Of a stretch of 17,380 nt of DNA, positions 1 to 7,894 are shown one piece after another. Source of the DNA: Bog-159 sp035308525 (lineage in GTDB: Bacteria > Acidobacteriota > Terriglobia > Bryobacterales > Bryobacteraceae); assembly GCA_035308525.1 (NCBI GenBank), contig DATGGM010000263.1, positions 1 to 17,380 on the forward strand, given 5' to 3'. The stretch's first letter is position 1; each line of letters opens with the position of its first letter. A program made the position numbers and the translations under genes. A model generated the notes under the pieces. It was not told the origin of the DNA, did not search any database, and saw only the letters and a list, made by a program, of their open reading frames with translations.

Positions 1-852
1 TGGTGGCGGCGGCGCGGGTTGGGGTGTTTCGGCTACCGCAACTGGCTCCGGAGCGGCGGGTGCGGCCACCGGTTCGGGTGCGACCGGAGTTTTGAACAGA
101 CGCGTGAACTCGCCTGGCTCCGGCTCGGCGGGCGGCACAGGTACTGCGGCGGCTTCAACCGCGGGGGCCGGGGTGGGCACGGCCGGCGGCTTCTTGAACA
201 AAAGCGTGAACTCACCCGGCTGGGGAGCAGGTGGCTCCGCGGCTTGGGGCTGCGCAGCGGGAACCGCCTGCCGTTCGGGCGCGGGCGCCTCCGGAGTCTT
301 GAACAAACGGGTAAACTCGCCCGCCTCATGAGGCGCGGCCGGAGCGGGCGGGCGGGGCTCTTCTGCGGCGGGCGGAACAGCCGGGACCGACGCGGCCGGT
401 GGTTCGCCAAGAGGAATCTTGAAAAGGCGGGTAAACTCACCCAAATCTTCATGGGGTGCAGGCGCGGCGGCGAGTGGGGCGGCTTCCACGGGCGGGAGTG
501 CTTCCGCCACTGCCGGCCGTTCCAGAATAAGGGTATCGATCTGATCCTGCGAAGGTGGGGGCTTGGGCGTGTCGATGCCTGCCAGCCACTCCCGCAGCGA
601 AAGCTTGCCGGGCAGAACGTCAGTCACTACAAAGGGTACGCCGTCGTGATCGCCGGTGTTAAGCACGTGCTGCCGGTCCTGCGGCGGGATTTCCCCCAAC
701 TTGCGCAGCAGGTCCTGGTTCTCGGGAGTTTTCCCGCCGGTCAGCAGGTGCACCAGAACCGGATGGCCCGAGAAGATATCCCGCGCCGGCAGGGCGATCT
801 CGCGATCGCCGCCGCGAAGCGCTAGAAGTTCGTATTTCTCATGAAAAACCAT
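1..852 (-). CDS. Pseudokinase-like N-lobe protein with Pro/Ala-rich GEFTRLFK repeat tail (3' end outside window)
   Basis: An uninterrupted frame reads from ATG at 852 leftward to position 1 (284 codons, no stop in the window). Residues about 5-95 resemble the N-lobe of a Ser/Thr protein kinase: YELL at 7-10, an ARDIFSGHPVLVHLL stretch at 23-37 where kinases have ARD...G.pVAlKvL, and GDHDGVPFVVTDVLPG at 67-82 followed by SLREWL, like the hinge region. The glycine loop is poor and the VAxK lysine is a histidine (H35), so catalysis is unlikely. No C-lobe follows. Residues 96-284 are a Pro/Ala-rich, probably disordered linker with four GEFTRLFK-type repeats. The gene is divergent from the type VI secretion operon, 102 bp from tssK, so a role linked to secretion is possible but unproven. 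Coding is supported by the in-frame repeats and the domain-like N-terminus. Other frames give only Arg/Gly- or Arg/Pro-rich nonsense. I do not recognise a named family. Confidence 0.8.
   Translation of the reverse strand, partial: MVFHEKYELLALRGGDREIALPARDIFSGHPVLVHLLTGGKTPENQDLLRKLGEIPPQDRQHVLNTGDHDGVPFVVTDVLPGKLSLREWLAGIDTPKPPPSQDQIDTLILERPAVAEALPPVEAAPLAAAPAPHEDLGEFTRLFKIPLGEPPAASVPAVPPAAEEPRPPAPAAPHEAGEFTRLFKTPEAPAPERQAVPAAQPQAAEPPAPQPGEFTLLFKKPPAVPTPAPAVEAAAVPVPPAEPEPGEFTRLFKTPVAPEPVAAPAAPEPVAVAETPQPAPPPP
91..441 (-). repeat. Four GEFTRLFK-type motif repeats in the coding sequence
   Basis: Four copies of an 8-residue motif occur at residues 138-145 (bases 418-441), 178-185 (298-321), 213-220 (193-216, variant GEFTLLFK) and 247-254 (91-114) of the minus-strand protein. 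Start-to-start spacing is 40, 35 and 34 residues. Three of the four are followed by P two residues after the K. The two central phenylalanines, the threonine and the acidic residue are constant, while the linkers are only Pro/Ala/Glu-rich. This looks like a repeated short linear binding motif on a flexible tether, not a folded repeat. Confidence 0.85.
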
Positions 853-954
853 ACAAGCCGACCCGAAGCGTCAGGACCATCATGGCACCCGGCCGGATAA
901 GATTCAATGGCCTCAGGGCCGGGTCCGCGCTTATGATAAGGTATCAAGGCGGCG
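853..954. promoter_or_regulatory. Divergent intergenic region with a symmetric CTTATGATAAG element
   Basis: This 102-bp spacer must hold the start signals of the minus-strand repeat protein and of the tssK operon. An 11-bp odd-centred palindrome, CTTATGATAAG, lies at 930-940, ending 14 bases before the tssK ATG. It contains a -10-like TATGAT on the plus strand (932-937) and TATCAT on the minus strand. It could be a bidirectional -10 or a small operator. I see no good -35 hexamer on either strand. A weak AAGG (946-949) precedes the tssK ATG. Confidence 0.35.
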
Positions 955-2298
955 ATGAAGTTTCTCTCCAAAGTGGTCTGGTCGGAAGGCATGTACCTGG
1001 GACCGCATCATTTCCAGTCCCAAAGCCGCTACTTCGAAGACACCCTAGGTTTCGCGGTTTCTTCTCTGTGGTACCAACCTTACGGCCTGCTGGGCTACGC
1101 CCTCGACGAGGAGGCGCTGCGGAACGGAACGCTGTCGCTGGTGCATGCGCGCGGCATCTTCCCCGACGGCATGCCATTCGTGATGCCGGACACCGACGCA
1201 TTGCCGCCGGCGCGGCCCATCTCAGGTCTGTTCCCTCCCACGCGGGACCGTCTGGATGTGGCGCTGGCTGTTCCGCAGCGGAGGCCCAACGGATTGAATT
1301 ACGCGCTTAATGGGGAAGCCTCAGAAGCCAGGTATCTGGCGGAGATGCGCTCCATGCGGGACGAGACCACAGGGAGCGATGAGCGTCCGGTACAACTGGG
1401 ACGCAAGAACATACGGCTGCTGCTGGACACGGAAGCGGCCGACGGCCTGGTGCCGCTGCCGCTGGCCCGCGTGATCCGGGACGGTTCCGGGCGGCTGGTT
1501 TTCGCCCCAGACTTCATTCCGCCGTGCCTGCAAATTGGCGCGAGCGAACGGCTGCTGCTCCTGCTGGGCCGGCTGATCGAGATTCTGGAAGAGAAGAGCG
1601 CGACGCTGGGCGTAGCGCCTGGCGATGAGTCCTCGGAACCTTTCTCGCCGCGCGATATCGCGAATTTCTGGCTGCTGCACGCGGTCAACTCGGCACTGGC
1701 TCCCCTGCGGCACCTGTGGATTTCGAAGCGCAGCCACCCGGAGGAGTTGTTCGTGGAACTGTCCCGGCTGGGCGGCGCGCTGTGCACGTTTGCCCTGGAT
1801 TCGCACCCGCGCACGCTGCCGTCTTACGATCACGAGAATCTCACCGATTGTTTTCAGGCGCTCGACCGTCACATCCGGACGCACCTGGAAACTATCGTGC
1901 CGACCAATTGCGTGGCCATCCCACTCGAAAAGACCGCGGATTATTTTTACGAAGGCGACATCTCGGATACGCGCTGCCTGGGACGCGCGCGGTGGGTGCT
2001 GGGCATCCGCTCCAACCTGGGAGAAATCGAGTTGATCACCCGCACGCCACAACTGGTGAAGATCTGCTCGGCAAAGTTTGTCGGCGAACTGGTGAAGCGG
2101 GCCATGGCGGGGCTGACGCTGGCGCACGTGCCCGTGCCACCCGCGGCGATCCGGACCAAGATCGAAATGCAGTATTTCAGCCTGAACAGGACCGGTCCAT
2201 TTTGGGATCACATCGTGCAGACGCGGCGGGTGGGCATTTATGTCCCCGGCGATCTGCCCGATCCGGAGATAGAGCTGCTCGTGGTTTTGGAATCCTGA
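955..2298 (+). CDS. tssK: Type VI secretion system baseplate subunit TssK
   Basis: 447 residues, close to the usual TssK length of about 445. TssK trimers link the phage-like baseplate wedges (TssEFG) to the cytoplasmic face of the TssJLM membrane complex. The N-terminus carries the family signature VWSEGMYLGPHHFQSQSRYFE at about residues 8-28. The C-terminal half has the conserved run around TPQLVKI, AGLTLAHVPVPP and KIEMQYFSL, then IYVPGDLPDPEIELLV at the end. The ATG at 955 starts the protein directly at the conserved MKFLSKVVWSEGM, so the start is secure although the ribosome-binding site is weak. It is the first gene of the operon and ends 8 bases before tssL. No anomaly seen. Confidence 0.95.
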   Translation: MKFLSKVVWSEGMYLGPHHFQSQSRYFEDTLGFAVSSLWYQPYGLLGYALDEEALRNGTLSLVHARGIFPDGMPFVMPDTDALPPARPISGLFPPTRDRLDVALAVPQRRPNGLNYALNGEASEARYLAEMRSMRDETTGSDERPVQLGRKNIRLLLDTEAADGLVPLPLARVIRDGSGRLVFAPDFIPPCLQIGASERLLLLLGRLIEILEEKSATLGVAPGDESSEPFSPRDIANFWLLHAVNSALAPLRHLWISKRSHPEELFVELSRLGGALCTFALDSHPRTLPSYDHENLTDCFQALDRHIRTHLETIVPTNCVAIPLEKTADYFYEGDISDTRCLGRARWVLGIRSNLGEIELITRTPQLVKICSAKFVGELVKRAMAGLTLAHVPVPPAAIRTKIEMQYFSLNRTGPFWDHIVQTRRVGIYVPGDLPDPEIELLVVLES

Positions 2299-2306
2299 GG
2301 ACTGTT

Positions 2307-3011
2307 ATGCCCCAAGCAAACGCCGCCAATGCGCCGGCCCGGCCGGAGAACATGGCGCTGATTTTCCAGGAGCTGTTCACCGCCATCGAGAGGCTGCGAT
2401 CGAACCGGCAGGCGGTCTCGGATGCCGAGTCATTCCGCCATCACATTCGGGAGGCGGTAAAGACCGCGGCGCAGGAGGCCCGCAATCGCGCCGGCTATTC
2501 TACGGAAGACATTCGCATGGGAACCCTGGCGGTGGTCGGCTTCCTGGACGAAACCATCCTCAACCTGCAAGACCCGATGTTCGCCAACTGGCCGCGCCAG
2601 CCGCTGCAGGAGGAATTATTCGGCACTCATATGGCCGGTGAAGTCTTCTTTCAGAACCTGCAGGAACTGCTGGCGCGCGGCGATGCCGAGGATCTGGCGG
2701 ACGTTCTGGAGGTTCATTATCTGTGCCTGTTGCTGGGATACAGAGGCCGGTATAGCCTGGGCAACCGGGGCGAGCTGCAATCCATAATGACCACCACGGC
2801 TCAAAAAATACGGCAGATTCGCGGCGAGTTCGCGGGGCTGGCGCCGGGGTGGAGGGCGCCGCAGGAACATTTTCAGGCAGCCCAGGACCCGTGGACCCGG
2901 CGCCTTGTGAAGGCGGCGGTGGCGTGTTTTGTGCTGGCGATTGTGCTGTTTCTGGTTTACAGGCTGATGCTCGGCGCGGGCGCGTCCGGAATATCAGGCG
3001 TAGTGTCGTGA
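2307..3011 (+). CDS. tssL: Type VI secretion membrane-complex protein TssL (DotU/IcmH family)
   Basis: 234 residues. TssL is an inner-membrane protein with a cytoplasmic helical domain and one C-terminal transmembrane helix; it binds TssM and docks TssK. Family motifs are visible: FLDETILN at 79-86, the W-x-PLQEELFGTHMAGEVFF block at 95-115, and LEVHYLCLLLGYRGRY at 134-149. The transmembrane helix is about residues 200-221 with only about 13 residues after it, so there is no C-terminal OmpA-type peptidoglycan-binding extension. The ATG at 2307 follows a GAGG ribosome-binding site (2297-2300) that overlaps the tssK stop, which indicates translational coupling. A longer open frame upstream is only a shadow of tssK. 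The stop lies 7 bases before tssM. Confidence 0.93.
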   Translation: MPQANAANAPARPENMALIFQELFTAIERLRSNRQAVSDAESFRHHIREAVKTAAQEARNRAGYSTEDIRMGTLAVVGFLDETILNLQDPMFANWPRQPLQEELFGTHMAGEVFFQNLQELLARGDAEDLADVLEVHYLCLLLGYRGRYSLGNRGELQSIMTTTAQKIRQIRGEFAGLAPGWRAPQEHFQAAQDPWTRRLVKAAVACFVLAIVLFLVYRLMLGAGASGISGVVS

Positions 3012-3018
3012 GGAACTG

Positions 3019-6000
3019 ATGCGCAAGGTCCTAACCCTGGTCGGATCCACGCTGCTGGCATATTTACTCCTCACTTTCTTCACTCCCAACCTGCTCGGGC
3101 TCTCGGGAGGCAAGCTGTGGATTCTGCGCGGCTGCTTGTGGCTGATCGGCATTGCGGCCGCGGCGGTGGTGATATGGTTCCTCAGCAATAAGCATAAGGA
3201 GGAGCAGGGGGCCGCGGGAGCGGAGGACGCTCCCTCGGGCGGCGAGGAGATCGCGGTGTTGATCCGCGAAGCCGAGAAGAAGTTGGGGGCTGCGCATCTG
3301 GAGAAAGGCGCCCGGATCGGCAATCTGCCGGTCATCTTAGTGATCGGCGAGCCGTCCAGCACGAAGACCAGCGTGGTGCTCTATTCCGGGCTGGAGCCGG
3401 AGTTGCTGGCAGGCCAGGTTTACCAGGACGGGAACGTCACGTCCACGCGCAGCGCCAACCTGTGGTTCTCGCGGCGCACGATTTTTGTGGAAGCCGGCGG
3501 CAAATTGCTGGAGGACCAGGCGGGCCGGTCGTACCTGGTGCGGCGCCTGCAGCCGCGTAAAATGGCAGCGGTGTTCGGGCAGAGCGGACAGGCTCCGCGC
3601 GCGGTGTTGGTGTGCATGGAAGCCGAGCGCCTGACGGCCGGACCGCAAGCCATCGCCACCCTGGCTCGCAACCTGCGCGCCAAGCTGGGCGAGATGGCCG
3701 GCTTGTTCGGCATCCAGTTGCCGGTGTATGTACTGTTCACCAAGACGGACCGTCTGCCGTTCTTCGCCGACTTCGTGCGCAACCTGAATAAGGAGGAAGT
3801 CACGGAGGCGGTGGGCGCGACGCTGCCGATACCGGGACAGTCCACCGGTGTATGGGCCGAGGAGCAGGGCGCCCGTCTGGGCGGCGCTTTCGACCAGATT
3901 TTTCGCGGCCTGTGCAACGCGCGCCCGGAATTCCTGGCGCGTGAAAACGACGCCGCCAGGCTGCCGGGCGCCTACGAGTTCCCCCGCGAGTTCCGAAAGC
4001 TGCGGGGCGCGCTGGTGCAATTTCTGGTGGACCTGTGCCGTCCCAGCCAGTTGGCGGTGGGACCATTTTTGCGCGGATTCTATTTTTGTGGCGTGCGTCC
4101 CGTGATCCTGCAGGAAGCGGCTCCCGCGCCGGAGGCTCGCCTGCCGGAGAAGCGGAGTTCGGCGGCCGCCCAGGAAGCCACCGGAATGTTTCGTATGCAA
4201 TCCGCCGGCCAGGCTACCGCAGCTCCGCAGCCCCAGCGGGTGGCGGTTTCGCGCCGGGCGCCGCAATGGCTGTTTCTCACGCGACTTTTCAATGACGTGC
4301 TGCTGGCCGACCGCGTGGCCATGGGGGCCAGCGGCAGCAGCGCCAAGACCGATGTGCTGCGGCGCATCCTGCTGGTCTCGGCAGCCCTGTTCGCCCTGGT
4401 TTTCTGCGTGGGATTCTCCGTGTCGTTCGTCCTGAATCGCGGCCTCGAATCGCAGGCCGACGCAGCTATGCGAGCGACGATCGGGGCGCCTGGCGGAAGC
4501 GATCTGGCTTCGGTCGAGGCACTACGCCGCCTGGAGGCCTTGCGGCAATCGCTACAGACTCTGACCACTTATTATCGTCAAGGCGCGCCGATGAGATATC
4601 GCTGGGGTCTGTACGTGGGCGACGACCTTTATCCCCAAGTCCGGCTGATTTACTTCAGGCGTTTCAAAGCGCTGCTGTTCGGCCAGACGCAGAACAGCCT
4701 GGTGACATTTCTGGACGGGCTGCCTCCCACCCCGGGGCCGCCTTACGACCAAACATACAATTCGCTCAAAGGCTACCTCATCACCACTTCGAATCACGAC
4801 AAGAGCACGCGCGAGTTCCTGGCGCCCCTGCTGCAGACCACCTGGACCGGCACCCAGACTGTCGATCCGGAGCGTCTGCTGCTGGCGCGCAAACAGTTCG
4901 ATTTCTACAGTGACGAGCTGCGCATCGAGAACCCATTCAGCAAGCAGAACGATACGGCCGCGATCGAGAAAGCGCGGGCATACCTGAAGAGTTTCGGCGA
5001 CTTCGACCGCGTGTACCGGAACATGAAGGCCGACGCTCCCAAGGCCAGCATTAATTTCAACCGGCAATATCCCGGCTCAGCCAGTTACGTTCTGGACGGC
5101 TATGAAGTGGCGGGCGCGTTTACCAAACAAGGCTGGAACTTCATGAGCGCCGCCATTCGCAGCCCGGACCGCTATGCCAAAGGCGAACCCTGGGTGCTCG
5201 GCGATCAGAGCGCGGCTGAAATCAACGATCACCGGACGCTCATCGTACAGCTGCTGGCGCGGTATGAAGCGGATTTTATCGAACAATGGTGCGCCTACCT
5301 GAAGAGCGCGCGGGTGGCGCCATACAAGAGCCTGCGAGATGCGTCGGAGAAGCTGAGCCGGCTGTCGAGCAATGAATCGCCGCTGCTGGCGCTGTTCGCG
5401 CTGGCTTCCCAGAATACGGCGGTGGACGACGACGTGGTAAAGAAGACTTTCCAGCCGGTCGCGGCGGTGGTGCCCGCGGGAGGCGACCGTTTCATCGTTC
5501 CGCAGAACCAGGAGTACATGAGCGCCCTGACCAAGCTGCAGGTTTCCGTGGACGGAGTGGCCCAGACGCCCCAGGCCACCGACCTGGGGGCCAATCAGAC
5601 ACTCGCGGATGCGGATGCCGCGCGCCTGACCACCAAGCAACTGGCGCAGAATTTCAATCCCGACTTGCAGAACCACGTGGACACGATGGTGCAGCAGATA
5701 CTGCTGGAGCCCATCATCAATACGGAAGCCCTGCTGCGCGGGCTGGGTCCGGCGGAATTGAACGCCAAGGGCAAGGATCTCTGCGTGCAGTTCCGCACGG
5801 CGTTCAGCAAGTATCCATTCAACCCGGCTAGCAAGCTGGACGCCACGGTGTCCGATCTGAACAATATTCTCCGCAAACCCGACGGCGCGCTGTGGCAGTT
5901 CTATGAATCGAATCTGAAGAAGATTTTGCCGAAGAGGGATACCGGCTACGTGGCCGCTGCGGGTTCCAAGATGAATCCGGCTTTCGTGGTATTTTTCAAT

Positions 6001-6477
6001 CAGGCCGCGGCTTTCTCCGACGCTATCTATGCGGCCGGCTCACAGGAGCCGCGGTTTACCTATTCGCTGAGAGCTGTGCCCACCGACGGCGTGCAACGGC
6101 TGGGCCTGGAGATAGACGCGCAGAAATTGGATTACTCCGGCGGCTCCGCGGCGCCAAAACTGTTCACCTGGCAAGGCAGCGGACCGCACGGCGCACGGGG
6201 GACCTTGGGCGCCGACGGCATCAGCTTTACCGATGAGGATGGGCTGTGGGGCGTATTCCGCTTCTTTAACGCGGCGGACCATCGGGATCGCAGCCCCTCG
6301 GGTGGCGAGCTCCTGGACTGGATTCCACGATCCGGGACCGGCGCCCAGCCGATGAAGCTGCCGGGCGGCAAGCCGCTCACTATCCGCTTCGAGCTGAACA
6401 TGGGCGCCACGCCGCACGTTTTCGAGAAAGGCTTCTTTGCGCGCTTTGCTTGCGTGGCGGAGGTAGCCAAACCATAA
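3019..6477 (+). CDS. tssM: Type VI secretion inner-membrane protein TssM (IcmF family)
   Basis: 1152 residues, normal for TssM/IcmF. This is the large inner-membrane component of the membrane complex, with a cytoplasmic GTPase-like domain and a periplasmic C-terminus. Two N-terminal membrane helices (about 8-27 and 33-55) precede the cytoplasmic part. A P-loop-like segment, GEPSSTKTS, lies at 110-118, and a G4-like TKTD at 241-244. LRGFYFCGVRP at 351-361 is the usual end of the NTPase region. A third membrane helix (about 449-471) leads to the long periplasmic part. The P-loop lacks the glycine before the lysine (GxxxxTKT instead of GxxxxGKT), so nucleotide binding may be weak or lost. A GAGGA ribosome-binding site (3010-3014) overlaps the tssL stop. 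It ends 4 bases before the tssB-tssC fusion. No tssJ partner is seen here. Confidence 0.94.
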   Translation: MRKVLTLVGSTLLAYLLLTFFTPNLLGLSGGKLWILRGCLWLIGIAAAAVVIWFLSNKHKEEQGAAGAEDAPSGGEEIAVLIREAEKKLGAAHLEKGARIGNLPVILVIGEPSSTKTSVVLYSGLEPELLAGQVYQDGNVTSTRSANLWFSRRTIFVEAGGKLLEDQAGRSYLVRRLQPRKMAAVFGQSGQAPRAVLVCMEAERLTAGPQAIATLARNLRAKLGEMAGLFGIQLPVYVLFTKTDRLPFFADFVRNLNKEEVTEAVGATLPIPGQSTGVWAEEQGARLGGAFDQIFRGLCNARPEFLARENDAARLPGAYEFPREFRKLRGALVQFLVDLCRPSQLAVGPFLRGFYFCGVRPVILQEAAPAPEARLPEKRSSAAAQEATGMFRMQSAGQATAAPQPQRVAVSRRAPQWLFLTRLFNDVLLADRVAMGASGSSAKTDVLRRILLVSAALFALVFCVGFSVSFVLNRGLESQADAAMRATIGAPGGSDLASVEALRRLEALRQSLQTLTTYYRQGAPMRYRWGLYVGDDLYPQVRLIYFRRFKALLFGQTQNSLVTFLDGLPPTPGPPYDQTYNSLKGYLITTSNHDKSTREFLAPLLQTTWTGTQTVDPERLLLARKQFDFYSDELRIENPFSKQNDTAAIEKARAYLKSFGDFDRVYRNMKADAPKASINFNRQYPGSASYVLDGYEVAGAFTKQGWNFMSAAIRSPDRYAKGEPWVLGDQSAAEINDHRTLIVQLLARYEADFIEQWCAYLKSARVAPYKSLRDASEKLSRLSSNESPLLALFALASQNTAVDDDVVKKTFQPVAAVVPAGGDRFIVPQNQEYMSALTKLQVSVDGVAQTPQATDLGANQTLADADAARLTTKQLAQNFNPDLQNHVDTMVQQILLEPIINTEALLRGLGPAELNAKGKDLCVQFRTAFSKYPFNPASKLDATVSDLNNILRKPDGALWQFYESNLKKILPKRDTGYVAAAGSKMNPAFVVFFNQAAAFSDAIYAAGSQEPRFTYSLRAVPTDGVQRLGLEIDAQKLDYSGGSAAPKLFTWQGSGPHGARGTLGADGISFTDEDGLWGVFRFFNAADHRDRSPSGGELLDWIPRSGTGAQPMKLPGGKPLTIRFELNMGATPHVFEKGFFARFACVAEVAKP

Positions 6478-6481
6478 GGGC

Positions 6482-7894
6482 ATGCCGCGACCTACATACG
6501 CTTCCGTGGATATTGATGTGGACACCGGCGCGCAGCCGCTGCCGGTTGAGGCGCGCCCGGACACCCCGTTCCGCATTTTGGTGCTGGGCGACTTCAGCGG
6601 CCGTGGGAATCGCGGCGAGCCTTCTCCGGCCCGCCTGAGACCTTACCTGATCGATCGCGACAACTTTGACGAGATCCTGAACCGCGTGCGGCCGGAACTG
6701 GAATTGGGCGGGCACGGCCGGGGGATCGTGCTGCGGTTCCGCGAGCTGGAGGATTTCCACCCGGACCGGATTTTCGAGCAGCATCCATCGTTTGAGAGGC
6801 TGCGGGCCGAGCGCAAGTCACCCGGGCCGGCCGCGCGCGCCGTGGCGCCAGAGTCTGCGACCCGGCAGCCGCCGCCGGATGTGCCCATGCGTTTGCACGG
6901 AAGTTTCCTGGACGATGTGCTGGAAGCGACGGAAGCGCAGCCCGCGCGCCCGGCGCGCCAACCCGACGCATTGCGCGATTTCATCGACCGTGCCGTGGCG
7001 CCTCACTTAGCGCCGGCCCCTGATCCGCGGCTGGCGGACGCGGTTGCGGAAGTTGATGCGGCCGCGGGCAAGCTCATGCGGGCCATCCTGCACCACCGGG
7101 ATTTCCAGGCTCTGGAAGCGGCATGGCGCGCCGTCCACTGGATGGTACGCGGCCTCGAAACGGGGTCGCACCTGAAAGTATATGTGCTGGATATCGGCAA
7201 GGCGGATCTACCCGGCTGCCTGCCCGAGGTGCGGCGCGTGTTGGTGGAGCAGACCGCCATTCCGGGCGCGGAGCCCTGGGCGCTGCTGGCGGGCAACTTC
7301 ACATTCCGGCGGAACGAGGGCGACATCCACTTGCTTAACGAGCTAGCCAGGATCGCGCAGGCCGCGGGAGCGCCGCTGCTGGCGGAAGCCGATCCGGGCG
7401 ACGCGGATTCCGACGACGCCCTGCGGCTCTGGCAGGCGCTGCGGCGTTCCACAGAGGCCCGTTCGGTCGGCCTGGCGCTGCCGCGGTTCCTGCTGCGCCT
7501 GCCTTACGGAAAGCAAACAGACACGCTGGAGAGTTTCGCATTCGAAGAGATGCCCGGAGCCTCCGCGCACCACGATTACCTGTGGGGCAATCCCGCGTTC
7601 GCCTGCGCTTACTTACTGGCGGAGGCGTTCGAGATCGAGGGATGGGATCTGCGGCCCGGAGCGCGTCGCGAGATCAAGGGCCTGCCCATGCATGTCTATG
7701 ATGAAGACGGAGAGAGGCGGTTGAAGCCCTGCGCCGAGGTGTTGATGACCGAGCGCGATGCCGAGGCGATGCTGGATGCGGGCTTCATGCCGCTGGCCTC
7801 GGTCAAAGACCAGGATGCCGCGCTGCTGGTCCGCTTCCAATCGATTGCCGAACCGCCGGCCCCTCTAGCCGGCCGCTGGATAGGGGGGACTTAA
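6482..7894 (+). CDS. TssB-TssC (VipA-VipB) fusion-type sheath protein, short TssC part
   Basis: 470 residues. Residues about 28-113 match TssB/VipA: FRILVLGDFSG at 30-40, the LIDRDNFDEIL run at 56-66, and FRELEDFHPDRI at 86-97. Residues 114-160 are a Pro/Ala-rich linker. Residues about 161-458 match TssC/VipB: ILHHRDFQALEAAWRAVHWMV at 202-222, WALLAGNFTFRRNEGDIHLL at 266-285, LALPRFLLRLPYG at 331-343, HDYLWGNPAFACAYLLAEAF at 364-383, IKGLPMHVY at 398-406, and AEVLMTERD...GFMPL at 418-438. Normal TssB and TssC are separate proteins of about 165 and 490 residues that interlock into the contractile sheath. Here they are one chain, and the TssC part stops at the QSIAEPP motif, lacking roughly the last 120 residues of the family. 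It may be an accessory sheath or baseplate-proximal paralogue, with standard tssB and tssC elsewhere. Only two bases separate an AGGG (6477-6480) from the ATG. Confidence 0.85.
   Translation: MPRPTYASVDIDVDTGAQPLPVEARPDTPFRILVLGDFSGRGNRGEPSPARLRPYLIDRDNFDEILNRVRPELELGGHGRGIVLRFRELEDFHPDRIFEQHPSFERLRAERKSPGPAARAVAPESATRQPPPDVPMRLHGSFLDDVLEATEAQPARPARQPDALRDFIDRAVAPHLAPAPDPRLADAVAEVDAAAGKLMRAILHHRDFQALEAAWRAVHWMVRGLETGSHLKVYVLDIGKADLPGCLPEVRRVLVEQTAIPGAEPWALLAGNFTFRRNEGDIHLLNELARIAQAAGAPLLAEADPGDADSDDALRLWQALRRSTEARSVGLALPRFLLRLPYGKQTDTLESFAFEEMPGASAHHDYLWGNPAFACAYLLAEAFEIEGWDLRPGARREIKGLPMHVYDEDGERRLKPCAEVLMTERDAEAMLDAGFMPLASVKDQDAALLVRFQSIAEPPAPLAGRWIGGT

Noticed and set aside
91..441. CRISPR-like regular spacing of repeats
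   Set aside because: The repeat units are about 24 bp, vary at the DNA level, and keep identity at the protein level with spacing in multiples of three, so they are coding repeats.
33..452. Minus-strand Arg/Pro-rich ORF of 139 codons
   Set aside because: It is the +1 shadow of the GEFTRLFK repeat gene; its composition reflects the frame shift of the same repeats.
19..825. Long plus-strand ORF (268 codons), Gly/Arg-rich
   Set aside because: It is antisense to the minus-strand repeat protein, has very skewed Gly/Arg/Leu composition and shows no domain. The minus frame carries the regular motif repeats.
1716..2306. Upstream extension of the tssL frame
   Set aside because: It overlaps tssK completely, reads as low-complexity Arg/Ala/Gly sequence, and the ATG at 2307 has a good ribosome-binding site and family-typical start.
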